Shown one piece after another: positions 1 to 11,367 of a stretch of DNA of 64,000 bases; position 1 is the stretch's first letter; each line of letters starts with the position of its first letter. Origin of the DNA: Erythroxylum novogranatense (taxonomy: Eukaryota > Streptophyta > Magnoliopsida > Malpighiales > Erythroxylaceae); NCBI GenBank assembly GCA_029891385.1, contig CM057225.1, positions 77,897,887 to 77,961,886 of the forward strand, given 5' to 3'. Made by a program: the position numbers and the translations under genes. The notes beneath the pieces were generated by a model, which saw only the letters and a program-made list of their open reading frames with translations, did not search any database and had not been told where the DNA came from.

Positions 1-3000
1 TGGGAGTACTACGACTGTACATCAGAGTAGAGTGGGTGGATCCGAACAGAGGGGCCGAGGTAGAGGCCGTGGTAGAGCTGAAGGCTCTTTTGTGCGGAAT
101 GAGGGACGGGGCAGCCGACCACAGTCCCAGGCCAGGGTTTATGCCATGACCAGGCAGGAGGCCCAGGATTCCTCTGATGTTGTAGCTGGTATGCTTCTTA
201 TTTTGGATATTGAAGCATTTGCATTGCTGGATCCAGGATCCACACATTCTTTTGTTGCACCGCATATGGCATGTAGATTGCATGGGAATAGGGAGATGTT
301 ACAGTATGGGCTAGAGGTGAGTACACCTCTAGGTAGCACTACTGCGTTATGAGAGGTCTGCAAGGGGTGTTCGATTGTGATTGATCAGGCAGAGTTGAGG
401 GCAGACCTGATAGTGATACCGTTGAGAGAGATAGATGTGATTTTAGGGATGGAATGGCTTACTGCACATAGGGCCGTCATGGACTGCTATACCAAGGAGG
501 TTATCCTAGAGTCTCCTAGTCAGCCTAGAGCAGTGTTCAGAGGAATTAGTCAGGCAGTGCCAGCCCGTATGATTTCCTTCTTGAGTGCCCTGAGGCTGAT
601 GCAGGGGGGATGCGAGGCCTATCTGGCTCATGTGATTGATGTGAGAGGTGAGCAGAGGTTGCAGGATATTCCCGTGGTTAGGGAATTCCCTGATGTGTTT
701 CCTGATGACTTACCGGGTTTACCGCCGGATCGAGAAACAAAGTTCACGATTGATCTCATTCTAGGTACTGCTCCCATATCTATCCCTCCATATAGGATGG
801 CACCTGTGGAACTGAGGGAGCTGAAGGCTCATCTACAGGAGTTATTAGAGAAGGGCTTCATTAGACCCAGTGTCTCACCGTGGGGAGCTCCGGTATTATT
901 TGTGAAGAAAAAAGATGGGACTTTGAGACTGTGCATTGATTACAGACAGTTGAATCGGGTGACAGTGAAGAATAAGTATCCACTGCCTAGGATTGATGAC
1001 TTATTTGATTAGCTGCAGGGAGCTTAGGTTTTCATGAAGTTGGATTTGAGGTCAGGGTATTATCAGCTGAAGATAGCAGAGGCTGATGTGCCTAAGAGTG
1101 CCTTCAGGAGCAAGTATGGGCATTTCGAGTTTCTAGTGATGCCGTTTGGGTTGACTAATGCCCCGGTAGCATTTATGGCCCTGATGAATAAGGTTTTTCA
1201 GCCCTACTTTGATTAGTTCATAATTGTCTTTATAGATGACATTTTGGTGTATTCGAGGAACAGACAGGAGCATAGTGAGCACTTGAGGATTGTTTTGCAG
1301 ACTATGAGGGAGAGACAGTTGTATGCTAAATTCGGTAAGTGTAAATTTTGGCTGGATCAGGTGATCTTTTTGGGGCATATTGTGACTGGAGAGAGTATTC
1401 AGGTGGATCCGAGTAAGATTGAGGCAGGGCTAAAGTGGGAAGCTCCACGGAATGTGGCAGAGATTCGAAGTTTCCTTGGATTAACTGGATATTACCGGAG
1501 GTTTGTCGAGTGGTTTTCACTGATCTCAGCCCCTTTGACAAAGCTCCTGAGGAAGAACGTACCATTTAAATGGACTGAAGAGTACCAGAAGAGCTTTGAT
1601 GAGCTGAAACATCGGTTGACTACTACACCAGTGTTAGCTATTCCATCAGGGACTGGAGGATTTGAGGTGTTCAGTGATGCATCACATCAGGGATTGGGAT
1701 GTGTTCTGATGTAGCATGATAGAGTGATTGCATATGCCTCGAGACAATTAAGGTCGTATGAGGTAAATTATCCAGTGTATGATTTGGAGTTAGCTGCAGT
1801 TGTTTTCACTCTGAAAATTTGGAGACATTATCTGTATGGTGAGACTTTCCAGATTTTCACTGATCATAAGAGTTTGAGGTATTTACTGAGCTAGAGGGAG
1901 TTGAATTTGAGACAGAGGAGGTAGATTGAGCTACTGAAGGACTATGACTGTACCATAGAGTACCATCCCGGGAAGGCCAATGTAGTGACAGATGCTCTGA
2001 GTAGGAAGTCTCATACTAGTATAGCTCAGATTCAGACAATGAGGTTGCCTAATTTGATTCAGTTGCGAGCTTTGAATGTGCAGTTGAATTTGGAGCAGGA
2101 TGGAGCTCTATTGGCCACTTTAAAGCTTAGACCGATGCTACATGACAGGATCAGGAGAGTTCAGGACAAGGATCCTGTTATGGTGAAACTGAAAGAGAAA
2201 GTGAAGGCAAATCCGAAATTGGAGTTTGAGTTTCGAGATGAGACTTTATGGTTGAGACAGAGGCTTTGTGTACCTGATGTAGATGATTTGAGGCTTATAT
2301 GGCTGCCTATGCTATGCATCCTGGTTCTACCAAGATGTATAATACCCTCAAGCAACATTTCTGGTGGCCTGGCAAGAAAAAACAGGTAGCTGAGTATGTA
2401 TCTAAGTGTATGACGTGTCAGTAGGTTAAGGCTGAGCACCAAGCTCTAGTGGGGAAGCTTCATTCGTTGCCTATTCCCGAGTGAAAATGGGAACGAATTA
2501 CTATGGATTTTATTATGGGGTTGCCTAAGACTTCGAGGCAGCATAATGCTATCTGGGTCATAGTGGACCGGTTAACTAAATCGGCCCATTTCTTGCCAAT
2601 GAGGGAGAATAATTCCCTTGATCAGTTGGCCCAGAAGTATGTGGCTGAGGTAGTGAGACTGCACAGGGTTCCGGTGTCGATAGTGTCAGACCGGGATCCC
2701 AGATATACTGAGGTTACAGCGAGCTTGCGATGCATTATATGGTACTAAGTTGAATTTCGATACAACATTTCATCCTCGAACAGATGGGCGAGTGAGAGGA
2801 CGATTAAGACCGTTGAGGATATGCTTGAACTTGTGTATTGGAGTTCGAGGAGCATGAGATCGATGTTGGCTCGATTGAGTTCGCTTATAATAATCATTAT
2901 CACAGCAGATTGGGATGGCACCGTATGAGGCTCAGTATGGGCGGCGATGTCGATCGCCTCAGATTGGGATGAAGAGGGTGTGAGGATGATTGAGGTCTGG

Positions 3001-3575
3001 TGATTCAGGATACCGTAGATAAGGTGAAATGATTGAGTCGCATCAAAGCGCTCGGGATGAAACGTAAGAGTTATGCGGATCAACATCGGAGGGAAATGGA
3101 GTATAATGTGGGAGACAGAGTATTCTTACGGGTGTCACCGTGGCGTGGTGTACTGAGATTTGGTAAAAAGGGGAAGTTAAGCCCTAGGTACATTGGTCCC
3201 TATGAGATTACTGAGAGGATAGGACCTTTGGCCTATAGGGTGGCTTTACCGACCGAGATGTCTCAATTGCATGATGTCTTCCATATGAGTATGCTTCGCA
3301 GATATCGGTCAGATCCGACACATGTGATACCATTCGAGATTGAGGTTGCCAAGATGTCGAGTTATGTTGAGGAGCCAATCCAGATTGTCGGGTCATAGGT
3401 TAAACAGTTGAGGAATAAGAGTATCCCATTGGTGAAAGTTATCTGGAGAAATCACTCGACTGAGGAAGCCACTTGGGAGACCGAGGAGCGTATGAGGAGA
3501 CAGTATCCTCATTTATTCGATCAATCAGGTACGAATTTTGCGGACGAAATTTTTATTAGGAGGGGGAAATTGTAA
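1..3575 (+). pseudogene. Ty3/gypsy gag-pol polyprotein, 3' portion, inactivated
   Basis: The reading starts in the arginine/glycine-rich tail of gag, followed by an aspartic protease with ALLDPGSTHSF near 225-255. The RT lies at about 660-1260, with the [15 protein letters not shown] and FIDDILVYS motifs. RNase H follows ([12 protein letters not shown] near 1672-1710), then integrase ([16 protein letters not shown]) and a C-terminal region ending EEATWETEE. The frame would end at TAA 3573-3575, just inside the LTR. Ten in-frame stops are visible, at 350, 1010, 1025, 1214, 1712, 1892, 1922, 2422, 2482 and 3396. Frameshifts occur near 2290 and several small indels lie in 2700-3030, so the second half of integrase is unreadable. 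Seven of the stops are TAG where the family normally has glutamine. It cannot make a functional polyprotein. Confidence 0.9.
3558..3570 (+). promoter_or_regulatory. Polypurine tract of the gypsy element
   Basis: A purine run AGGAGGGGGAAA (with one final T) sits directly before the LTR start TGTAAC. This is the position and composition expected of the plus-strand DNA priming site. Confidence 0.75.
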
Positions 3576-5923
3576 CATCCCACCCCCTACGGGAAGGGTA
3601 GAATAGTAATTTGGCATAGGATAAGAGTGAATGGGATTAATTAGGACTGTTCATGCATACTAGTATTGGTAAACAGTGAAATTTGTGCACATGAAATACC
3701 TGTACATGCATACATGACACTACCGGTTTTTATGCCTAATGCAATTTTATTGTGAATAACGTGGTTTTGTGTTTGAAAAATTATTCTGAGTGCTCCATTG
3801 TGTGTTTTCTATTTTAAGGGCTTTTTAGAAATTTTTCTGGAATTTTTCGGAGAAACTTTCCGGACCGAAAAAATCGCCAAGTGGCGAACCGGTTGATTTT
3901 CAGTATCGAAAATTTCTATCCAATGGCACTACAATATTGGATACATTATTTTGGACTTGAAATTAGGGCCATTGGACTTGAATGAGTCAGATTTTATTAG
4001 GGTTGCTAAATAAGTCCTATTTACAAATTTGTCTTTAGCTTATTTTGTCTTTTTGTTCTATATGCCACTTGTCCTCACCATTTAAATGCTTTTGTCTTCT
4101 TCCTCTCCTTGTGTTTTCGGCTACTTCAATGTTAAGGAATAAAAGAGAGGCATTTTTATTGCTTTGGTCCAAAAGCAACCGAAACCTTCATTTTTTTCAA
4201 TCTCCATCGATTTCCTCCTTCTTTAAGTCACACTTCCTCCAACCTTAAGAGCCCTCCTTCATGTAACCAAACTACTTTCTTTCCATGATGAACTTACACA
4301 TGCATGGTGTTAGAAGAGAGTGGAGAAGGTGTTGAGTTAGAGGATTAAGTAAAGAATTAAAGAGATTGAAGTTGGAAAAGCTTGATTAGGTAAGGTTTAT
4401 GCTAAGCTTTCATTATGCATTTCATGAATCATCGTTGTTAGATGCATTCAATGGGAGTTATTGTTTATTAATCATGATTTATGATGCTTTAATGTTATGA
4501 AATTTATAGCTTGAATTTTTGAGTAAGGTTATGTTGAGTACGATTTGATAAGGTGAGCATGAATGATGTGGTTTAGAAGTGTTTTAGCTTGATTTTGGAT
4601 TGATTCTTGATGATTATTCTTGCATGGAAATGAAGAGTTTAGTGCTGCCAAATTGTGACTATTGGTCTAAGTGAATGTATGAATGATCTAGTGACTGATT
4701 TCTTGTCCATTTGGATGCTTAGTGATGTGTTATTGGCATTGGAAGTGATAGGATCTAAGGTTAGTACCAAAGCTGGAAAATTGGTTTTGTACCAATTACA
4801 CTGTTTTGATCATAACTAATGGTATGGTTATGCAATTGAGGTTCGGTTTGTGCCAAATGAAACTTTAGTTGATTGGCCACAATTTTGTGTGAAATAGGTG
4901 TTGTCTAATTGTAGCTCTAAGAGGTTGAATTTTGGCTTGGAAAATCAGAGGCATGAGCTGTGTGAACAGTACCTGGATTGATGACCTAATTGTTTTGATG
5001 ATTTTTCTAGATTCATTTATAAGGAATTGGTGAAAATGTCTTAATGAAAGTCGAAGCCTATCAAGTTAGCTTTCCATTGCCACTAATTTTGCAATTTTTC
5101 GATATGCATATTGGGAGATATGAACTGTTGACTATTAACTGGTTTTGTACATTTTGGTGAAACCTAGCCTAAGTGTAGATTTTGTGAGCATTCTGATTGG
5201 AAGCAATTTTAGAGATTTCTGTTAATTTAATTGGCTTAAGTGATCTTCTGAAACATTGTATAGGAAGCAATTATCTTGAAAATGGTATACAACATGTTAT
5301 TTTTGCATATCATATTGGAGAGTTATGAGTTTTCAAAAACTGAATCTGAATTAGGTCATTAACTGTTGATCATGACAGTAACTTGCATAACAGTTTTGAG
5401 CTTGTTAGTGATAGAATTGGATTCTAAGTCTTTCATAAAAATTGAATTATGAGATCTTATCTTTCCAGTGATATAAGGTAATGATTTTTTTCACATTTGT
5501 GCAAGGAGATATGCTGTTTTGAAATTTGTTGTTTAGATTGGGTAATTTCAGTGGGCAGATTCTTTGTTGAATTGTTTGACCTAGTTAACAAGTGAATTTG
5601 ATTTCAGGTTGTTCATGAAAGTTGTAGAAAACATTGTGTTCTTTCTATACACATTTATTGTGTAATTTTTGACTAAGGAAATGGGAAGTTATTGAATTTA
5701 CAAAATTCTGCACTATGTTGAGAGGCTTTGACTAGGCAGTAGCTTTGATGGGACTTTTGACACCCTTAGGGGTGAAATTGATTTTTGTGTTCTACATGAA
5801 ACTTGTAGAGGTTTTCATGATCTTTCCAACGAGATATGGTTTGTAATTTTCTAAATTGTGTGCAAAGAGTTATAGGTGTTCGAATTTCGGTTTGAAAATA
5901 GGAAAAAGAGAAGGAAATAGGGG

Positions 5924-5928
<5 letters not shown>

Positions 5929-5963
<35 letters not shown>
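5929..5963. repeat. (TA)n microsatellite
   Basis: About 17 uninterrupted TA units lie within the gypsy LTR. Confidence 0.95.
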
Positions 5964-5967
<4 letters not shown>

Positions 5968-6599
5968 TGTCTTATTTGATTTTTGTGTTCTTTTGGAAAA
6001 TTTTGGACGAGAAATTGACGTGGGTCCGGGTAATGGTTCTTTAGTCACTGTTTTATTTATTTTTGGACCGATAGAGGTCCGAATTGTGTAATTTCTGTAT
6101 TGTTAGAATTCTAAATTTTAGACGGATTTTATGATAGAAAAGTTTAGTTTAGGGCCGGGAATATCATGCACATGCATTGTACACCTTTTAATTGTTACGT
6201 ATACATCATTAACTCGTTCTGATTGGACAATTAGTAATAGTTATCTTCTCTGATTATTATAGAGGCACAATTGGAGCGTTGACCTACCGACGTAGCAAAG
6301 ACTTCCCGGCATTAGCTCGGAAGTAATAGGTGAGTGATTGAGATGATTTTTCTTCAATTATTATATGTCTAATGTGGGGAATAATGGTGGGATTAGTGGT
6401 TGCGTTTGTTTCTGACTGGATTCTGGATAGATGGTCCGATGAATTGGGAGATTTGACATAGAAGTACCTTGATGTCTTAATTCTTACTTGTTTGCTATTA
6501 CTGTGATTGATTGTGATTCACTGACTGTTAATTGACTGTTAAATTGGGCATATGCATTTCATACACAGATGCATAAATGGATAAGAATAGTCACTACAA

Positions 6600-8640
6600 G
6601 AGTTAAGACATTTAGTGACAACTTTTTTGTGACTAAATATCATTTCGTCACATATATGAGGTTTTTTGTGACAAAATAATTGATTGACACTATTGTTTAG
6701 ATTAATTGTGATAAAATATTTTTTGGTCACTAATGTAATGGTAATTGTGTCAATTTAGTATCTTTAACAATTAAATTGTCACTATTAATATATTAATAGT
6801 GTCAATTTTTCTTTTATCACTAGGTTCTGTCATTAAAAGCATATGCAATTTGGCACTAAAATAATTTTGGCGGGAATGAATTGTAATTGTGACAAAATAT
6901 ATAGTGGTAACTGATATTTTCCATTTGTTGTGACAAAACATAGTTTGCCCACTAATATTTTTCTCTTGCTGTGACAAAACGGTTTACCATCACACGATAT
7001 TTTTCTTTTTGTGACGAAAAATTTTGTTAATAAAAATTCAGTAAGTTAGTGTCTACTTAATATTGTCACAAAAACCTAACTATCACTATGGTTAATACTA
7101 TTCATAATGTAGTAACAACTTTTTTGGAACTAATTATCATTTCTTCACAGATATGAGTTTTTTTGTGGCAAGACAATTGATTGACACTATGGTTTGAATT
7201 AATTGTGATGAAATGTTTTTTTGTTACTAATATAATGGTAATTGTGACAATTGAGTATCTTTCACAATTAAATTGTCACTATTAATATATTAATATTGTC
7301 AAAAAAATTTATCATTAAGTTCTGTCACTAAAAGCATATGCAATTTGACACCAAAATAATTTTGGCGGGAATGAATTGTAATTGTGCTAAAACATTTGTA
7401 GGTCACTAATATTTTCCATTTGTTGTGACAAAACATAGTTTGGTCGCGAATTTTTTTCTCTTGCTGTGACGAAACGGTTTACTGTCACACGATATTTTAC
7501 TTTTTATGAAGAAAACTTTTGTCAATAAACAATTAGTTAGTTAGTGTCTATTTAATATTGTCACAAAAACCTAACTATCACTATGGTCATTACTATTCGT
7601 AATGTAGTGACAACTTTTTTATGACTTATTATCATTTCTTCACAGATATGAGTTTTTTATGGCAAAACAATTAATTGACACTATTGTTTGGATTAACTGT
7701 GATGATTTGTTTTTTGGTCACTAATATAATAGTAATTGTGACAATTTAGTATCTTTTACAATTAAATTGTCACTATTAATATATTAATAGTGTCAATTTT
7801 TCTTTTATCATTAAGTTACGTCACTAAAAGTATATGCAATTTGACGTCAAAATAATTATGACGGGAATGAATTGTAATTGTGACAAAACATATGTTTGTC
7901 ACTAATATTTTCCATTTGTTGTGACAAAACATAGTTTGGTCACGAATTTTTTTCTCTTACTGTGACGAAACGGTTTACTGTCACACGATATTTTACTTTT
8001 TATGACGAAAACTTTTGTCAATAAAAATTTAGTTAGTTAGTGTCTACTTAATATTGTCACAAAAACCTAACTATCACTATGGTCATTACTATTCGTAATG
8101 TAGTGACAACTTTTTTGTGACTTATTATCATTTCTTCATAGATATGAGTTTTTTATGGCAAAACAATTAATTGACACTATCGTTTGGATTAACTGTGATG
8201 ATTTGTTTTTTGGTCACTAATATAATAGTAATTGTGACAATTTAGTATCTTTCACAATTAAATTTTCACTATTAATATATTAATAGTGTCAATTTTTCTT
8301 TTATCACTAAGTTACGTCACTAAAAGTATATGCAATTTGGCGTCAAAATAATTATGACGGGAATGAATTGTAATTGTGACAAAACATATGTTTGTCACTA
8401 ATTTTTTTATTTGTTGTGACAAAACATAGTTTGTTCACTAATATTTTTCTCTTGCTGTGACGAAACGGTTTACCGTCACATCATTTACTTTTTGTGATGA
8501 AAACTTTTTTCAATAAAAATTTACGTAGTTAGTATCTACTTAATATTATCACAAAAATCGAACTATCACTATGGTCACTGTTATTTGTAATTTTTTTGAC
8601 AAAAAATTTTGTTGTCACTTGATCAACTTTTTGTTACAAA
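6600..8640. repeat. Left subterminal tandem repeat of the CACTA element, period ~495 bp
   Basis: The block beginning TAGTGACAACTTTTTTGTGA recurs near 6612, 7110, 7606 and 8100, so four copies with a period close to 495 bp. Each copy contains many GTGACAAA and TTGTCAC words in both orientations. In En/Spm-type elements short subterminal motifs bind the transposition proteins. Here they have been amplified as a higher-order tandem array. The fourth copy decays after about 8500. Confidence 0.88.
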
Positions 8641-9018
8641 AGTTGTTGTCAATAAAAACATAACAAATTAATGATAATTATTTCTTGTTATAATAACGTA
8701 TTAAAAAACCACTCTAAAGATTAATTTTGTCATTATTATACTAATTTTAGGGATTAGAAACTACTTGTCACATTTTTTAATATTATTATTTGCTAACAAA
8801 TTTAAATATTTTCTTATAAAATATTCAAATTACATATATTGATAATCCAAAAGCAATCTTTTACATATCAGTAGATATTTGCTAATCATAATTTTGAAAT
8901 TTCATTAAAATTAAAATTAAAATAAATAAATGTTTAAATATAATGAAAATGTTATTCCAAAATATTAAGCAAAACTATTAACCCATTCAAAATCTAAAAA
9001 CAAAGTTCTTATCAATGC
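8641..9018. other. AT-rich DNA inside the CACTA element, nothing recognised
   Basis: AT-rich sequence between the subterminal array and the transposase remnant. It contains no usable open frame or repeat structure that I can name. Confidence 0.6.
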
Positions 9019-9509
9019 TCAATTATTGTCATCGTCGCCTTCCTCATCTTCACTTACTGAATTTTTCTCATCACCATTCATAAAAGCATCTCCATCACAA
9101 TTGGTTTCATCATCTTCTCTAGCACTCATAGTATCAATATTTAACAGAGTTTTTTCAACAATTGCAACATCTAAATTAAAATTGGCATGACTCATAAGGA
9201 AGATTTGATTTAGATGGCTCAATTGACATGACTCATCTTTTACATAGTAAACTTGTTCAGTTTGAGAAGCTAAAATATATGGCTCATTAGTTTTCAACTC
9301 TCGTGTGACATTGACCATTGGAAACCCAAACTTATCAACCTTACATTCACCTTTATACACATCCCACCAGTCAGCCTTAAATAAAATGATACTATTTTCT
9401 TATGATAGTTTAATTGTATGATATCGGTCAAAAAATCAAAATAATCCAAATTGTATGTATTCACATCACCTTTTACAAAAATTCTACTATTTAATGATTT
9501 TAATTGCAA
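9019..9509 (-). pseudogene. CACTA transposase C-terminal remnant (DUF4216-like)
   Basis: The minus-strand frame from 9360 reads YKGECKVDKFGFPMVNV and then EPYILASQTEQVYYVKD. This resembles the DUF4216 region found at the C-terminal end of plant CACTA TNPD-type transposases, with the pattern VDKxGFxxVN, then EPFxLASQxxQVFYVxD. The part just upstream (WWDV-like, 9370-9420) is in another frame, so there is at least one frameshift. After it comes an acidic tail rich in E and D. The catalytic transposase domain normally upstream is absent. The fragment shows that the autonomous ancestor was transcribed on the minus strand. I am fairly sure of the family, less so of the exact limits. Confidence 0.7.
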
Positions 9510-10019
9510 GTCTCTATCCTTATGTTAAACTTACAACGGTTGAAAATTATTTTAACAAATTTTAATTTATTAATCAGTATAATACAAAATTATTTTAACA
9601 AAATTTACTACAAAAGTTGACACAACTTTTAACTTGTAAATTTACAACTTCTTTTAAAATTTCACTAATTATAAAATTATTTTAACAAAATTTATGTTAT
9701 TAATCAATATAATACATATATAAAATTTTGTATATTAATATATTCTAATTCTATAAATATTTTAAATAATATAATCTATTTTTAAAAATGATTATAATTT
9801 ATTTTTACGCTCATGTCCTAATGAATCTACACACAATACTCAAAGATCGAAGCTAAGAAGACCGGTCACGTAAGTTTGTTTTTTTTCCTTTATCTTTTTC
9901 CTTCATTTTCTTAAAAGAAAAAATTATTTACAACGCCATCATGATAAAAATAAAGAAAAAATATTAATTTCCACACCTTGTTAATACTACGCATTGTTAG
10001 CATCTTTTAGGATCTATTA
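9510..10019. other. AT-rich DNA inside the CACTA element, nothing recognised
   Basis: AT-rich sequence upstream of the transposase remnant on its own strand. No transposase motifs can be read here, so this is where the catalytic part has been lost. Confidence 0.55.
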
Positions 10020-10570
10020 TTGTTGACTAGGATTTTGAACCGGTATCGGCTGGTACATATCGTACCTAAACAGTATAAAGGGTCTGTCGTATCGGGTTTA
10101 AATACCAAACGATACAGACCCGTTTTGACCGGTATTCAAAATATATCGGCCAATACCAAAATTTTAAAAAAATAGGGGGACATTTAAATATCTACTGATA
10201 CCGAAAATTTTAAAAAATAGGGAAATTTTTTTGAAAAATTTTCAAAATTTTCCTCCTTCTCTCTTACCTCTCCTTCCCCCCTCCTTTTCAAAGTTTTTAA
10301 AATAATAATAAATATTTTTATTACTAATAATAATTATAAATTAAATAAAACCTAAAATAAATTACTTTTATTTAAATTTATTTTAATATTTTATATAATA
10401 TTTATTAATAAAGTATTAATAAAATATTTTTAAAATAAATAATTTAAAATTATTATTTATAAACTAATAATTATTTTATATATTTTAATTATTAAATCAA
10501 AATTTATTTGAAATTTATATATTTTAAAATATATTTTAAATTTAATTATATTTATTAATAATTGTGGTTA
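10020..10570 (+). repeat. Dispersed AT-rich repeat, copy A
   Basis: It starts with a GC-mixed block of CGGTATCGG/GGTACATATCG words, then a T/C-rich stretch (CTCCTTCTCTCTTACCTCTCC), then a long A/T tract. The same series of blocks occurs in reverse orientation at about 17260-17850, outside the CACTA element. The family is therefore dispersed. I cannot assign it to a named superfamily. Confidence 0.65.
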
Positions 10571-11033
10571 TTATGTTGTGATCGCTTGGTAACATATCTA
10601 ATGTTGTGATAACTAGGTGCGACTACTCCTTTCTACGTCAATACTTAAGGAGTAAGGACTAGTTAAGAGTTCATAAATTCCCCACAGAAAAGCTTTTCAT
10701 GATCGTTATATCTTTTGTATAGTAATAAAGAGAAATGACGGTGGTAGTGGTTGGTAGCTAGCTATTGATATTGGTCATGGAATGGTCAAAGTTGGTCACC
10801 AAGAACAGTGATTATTTGTGCAAGGAAACAAAGCATGCAAACCGGATAATTGGTTGGTCTAGCTGCAACTTATCAAAAACCTAAAAGTCAATAAAAACAG
10901 CTACCACGTGTCAGTATCTTCTGCATTTCGCCACAATATCTGAAACGACGTAGGCTCTCTGGACAATCAAGACAAGAGTTAACACTCTCTTCTCCACCCA
11001 AAACACCATTGTCTCTTCCTTTCCTTCAAAGAC
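10571..11033 (+). promoter_or_regulatory. Captured upstream region of the dehydrogenase fragment, with a G-box
   Basis: This stretch is less AT-rich than its surroundings and lies directly before the ATG of the captured dehydrogenase fragment. It holds a CACGTG G-box core at 10905-10910, the core bound by bZIP and bHLH factors in plant promoters. I infer that the promoter and 5' untranslated region were captured together with the coding part. No transcription evidence is available from sequence alone. Confidence 0.4.
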
Positions 11034-11367
11034 ATGGACATTAAAGAATGTCCCAATGTGTCTGCTCCTTCCCTCTCCTCCTCTACCAGGTAAACTGGTA
11101 CCTTGTGCCCAATTTCTACCCATTTGCAGGGATAGTACGTGAATGTTTTTTGTTTTCGTCTTCCATGCAGGTGGTGGTCCAAGGACACGGTCGCGATGGT
11201 GACAGGAGCAAACAAGGGGATTGGTTTTTCAATGGTGAAGAAGTTCGCAGAGCTTGGGCTCACCATGATTTTGACTGCTAGAGACACCGAGAGGGGATGC
11301 AAAGCCGTTGATGAGTTGCAAAGACAACATGGTCTCCATGTATACTTTCATCGCCTTGATGTCTCTG
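11034..11367 (+). pseudogene. Captured 5' fragment of a short-chain dehydrogenase/reductase gene
   Basis: Exon 1 (11034-11089) starts MDIKECPNVSAP. A GT-AG intron of 81 bp (11090-11170) follows, and exon 2 begins at 11171. The spliced frame joins as ...SSTR-WWSKDTVAMVTGANK with no break. Exon 2 holds the Rossmann nucleotide-binding motif TGANKGIG, then AELGLTMILTARD, and stops matching after FHRLDVS. In the intact family (SDRs of the neomenthol dehydrogenase / salutaridine reductase type, NADPH-dependent, about 300 residues) the catalytic Tyr-x-x-x-Lys lies much further on, so this piece of about 85 codons cannot be active. It lies wholly inside the CACTA element and was most likely captured by it. 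The retained intron shows that genomic DNA, not a cDNA, was taken. Frame and splice sites are intact. Confidence 0.85.

Noticed and set aside
4045..4248. A 67-codon plus-strand frame in the gypsy LTR
   Set aside because: Low-complexity Ser/Phe/Leu product from a T/C-rich stretch of an LTR.
10979..11302. Minus-strand frame of 107 codons across the SDR fragment
   Set aside because: Antisense shadow. The plus strand gives a spliced frame with a TGxxxGIG motif.
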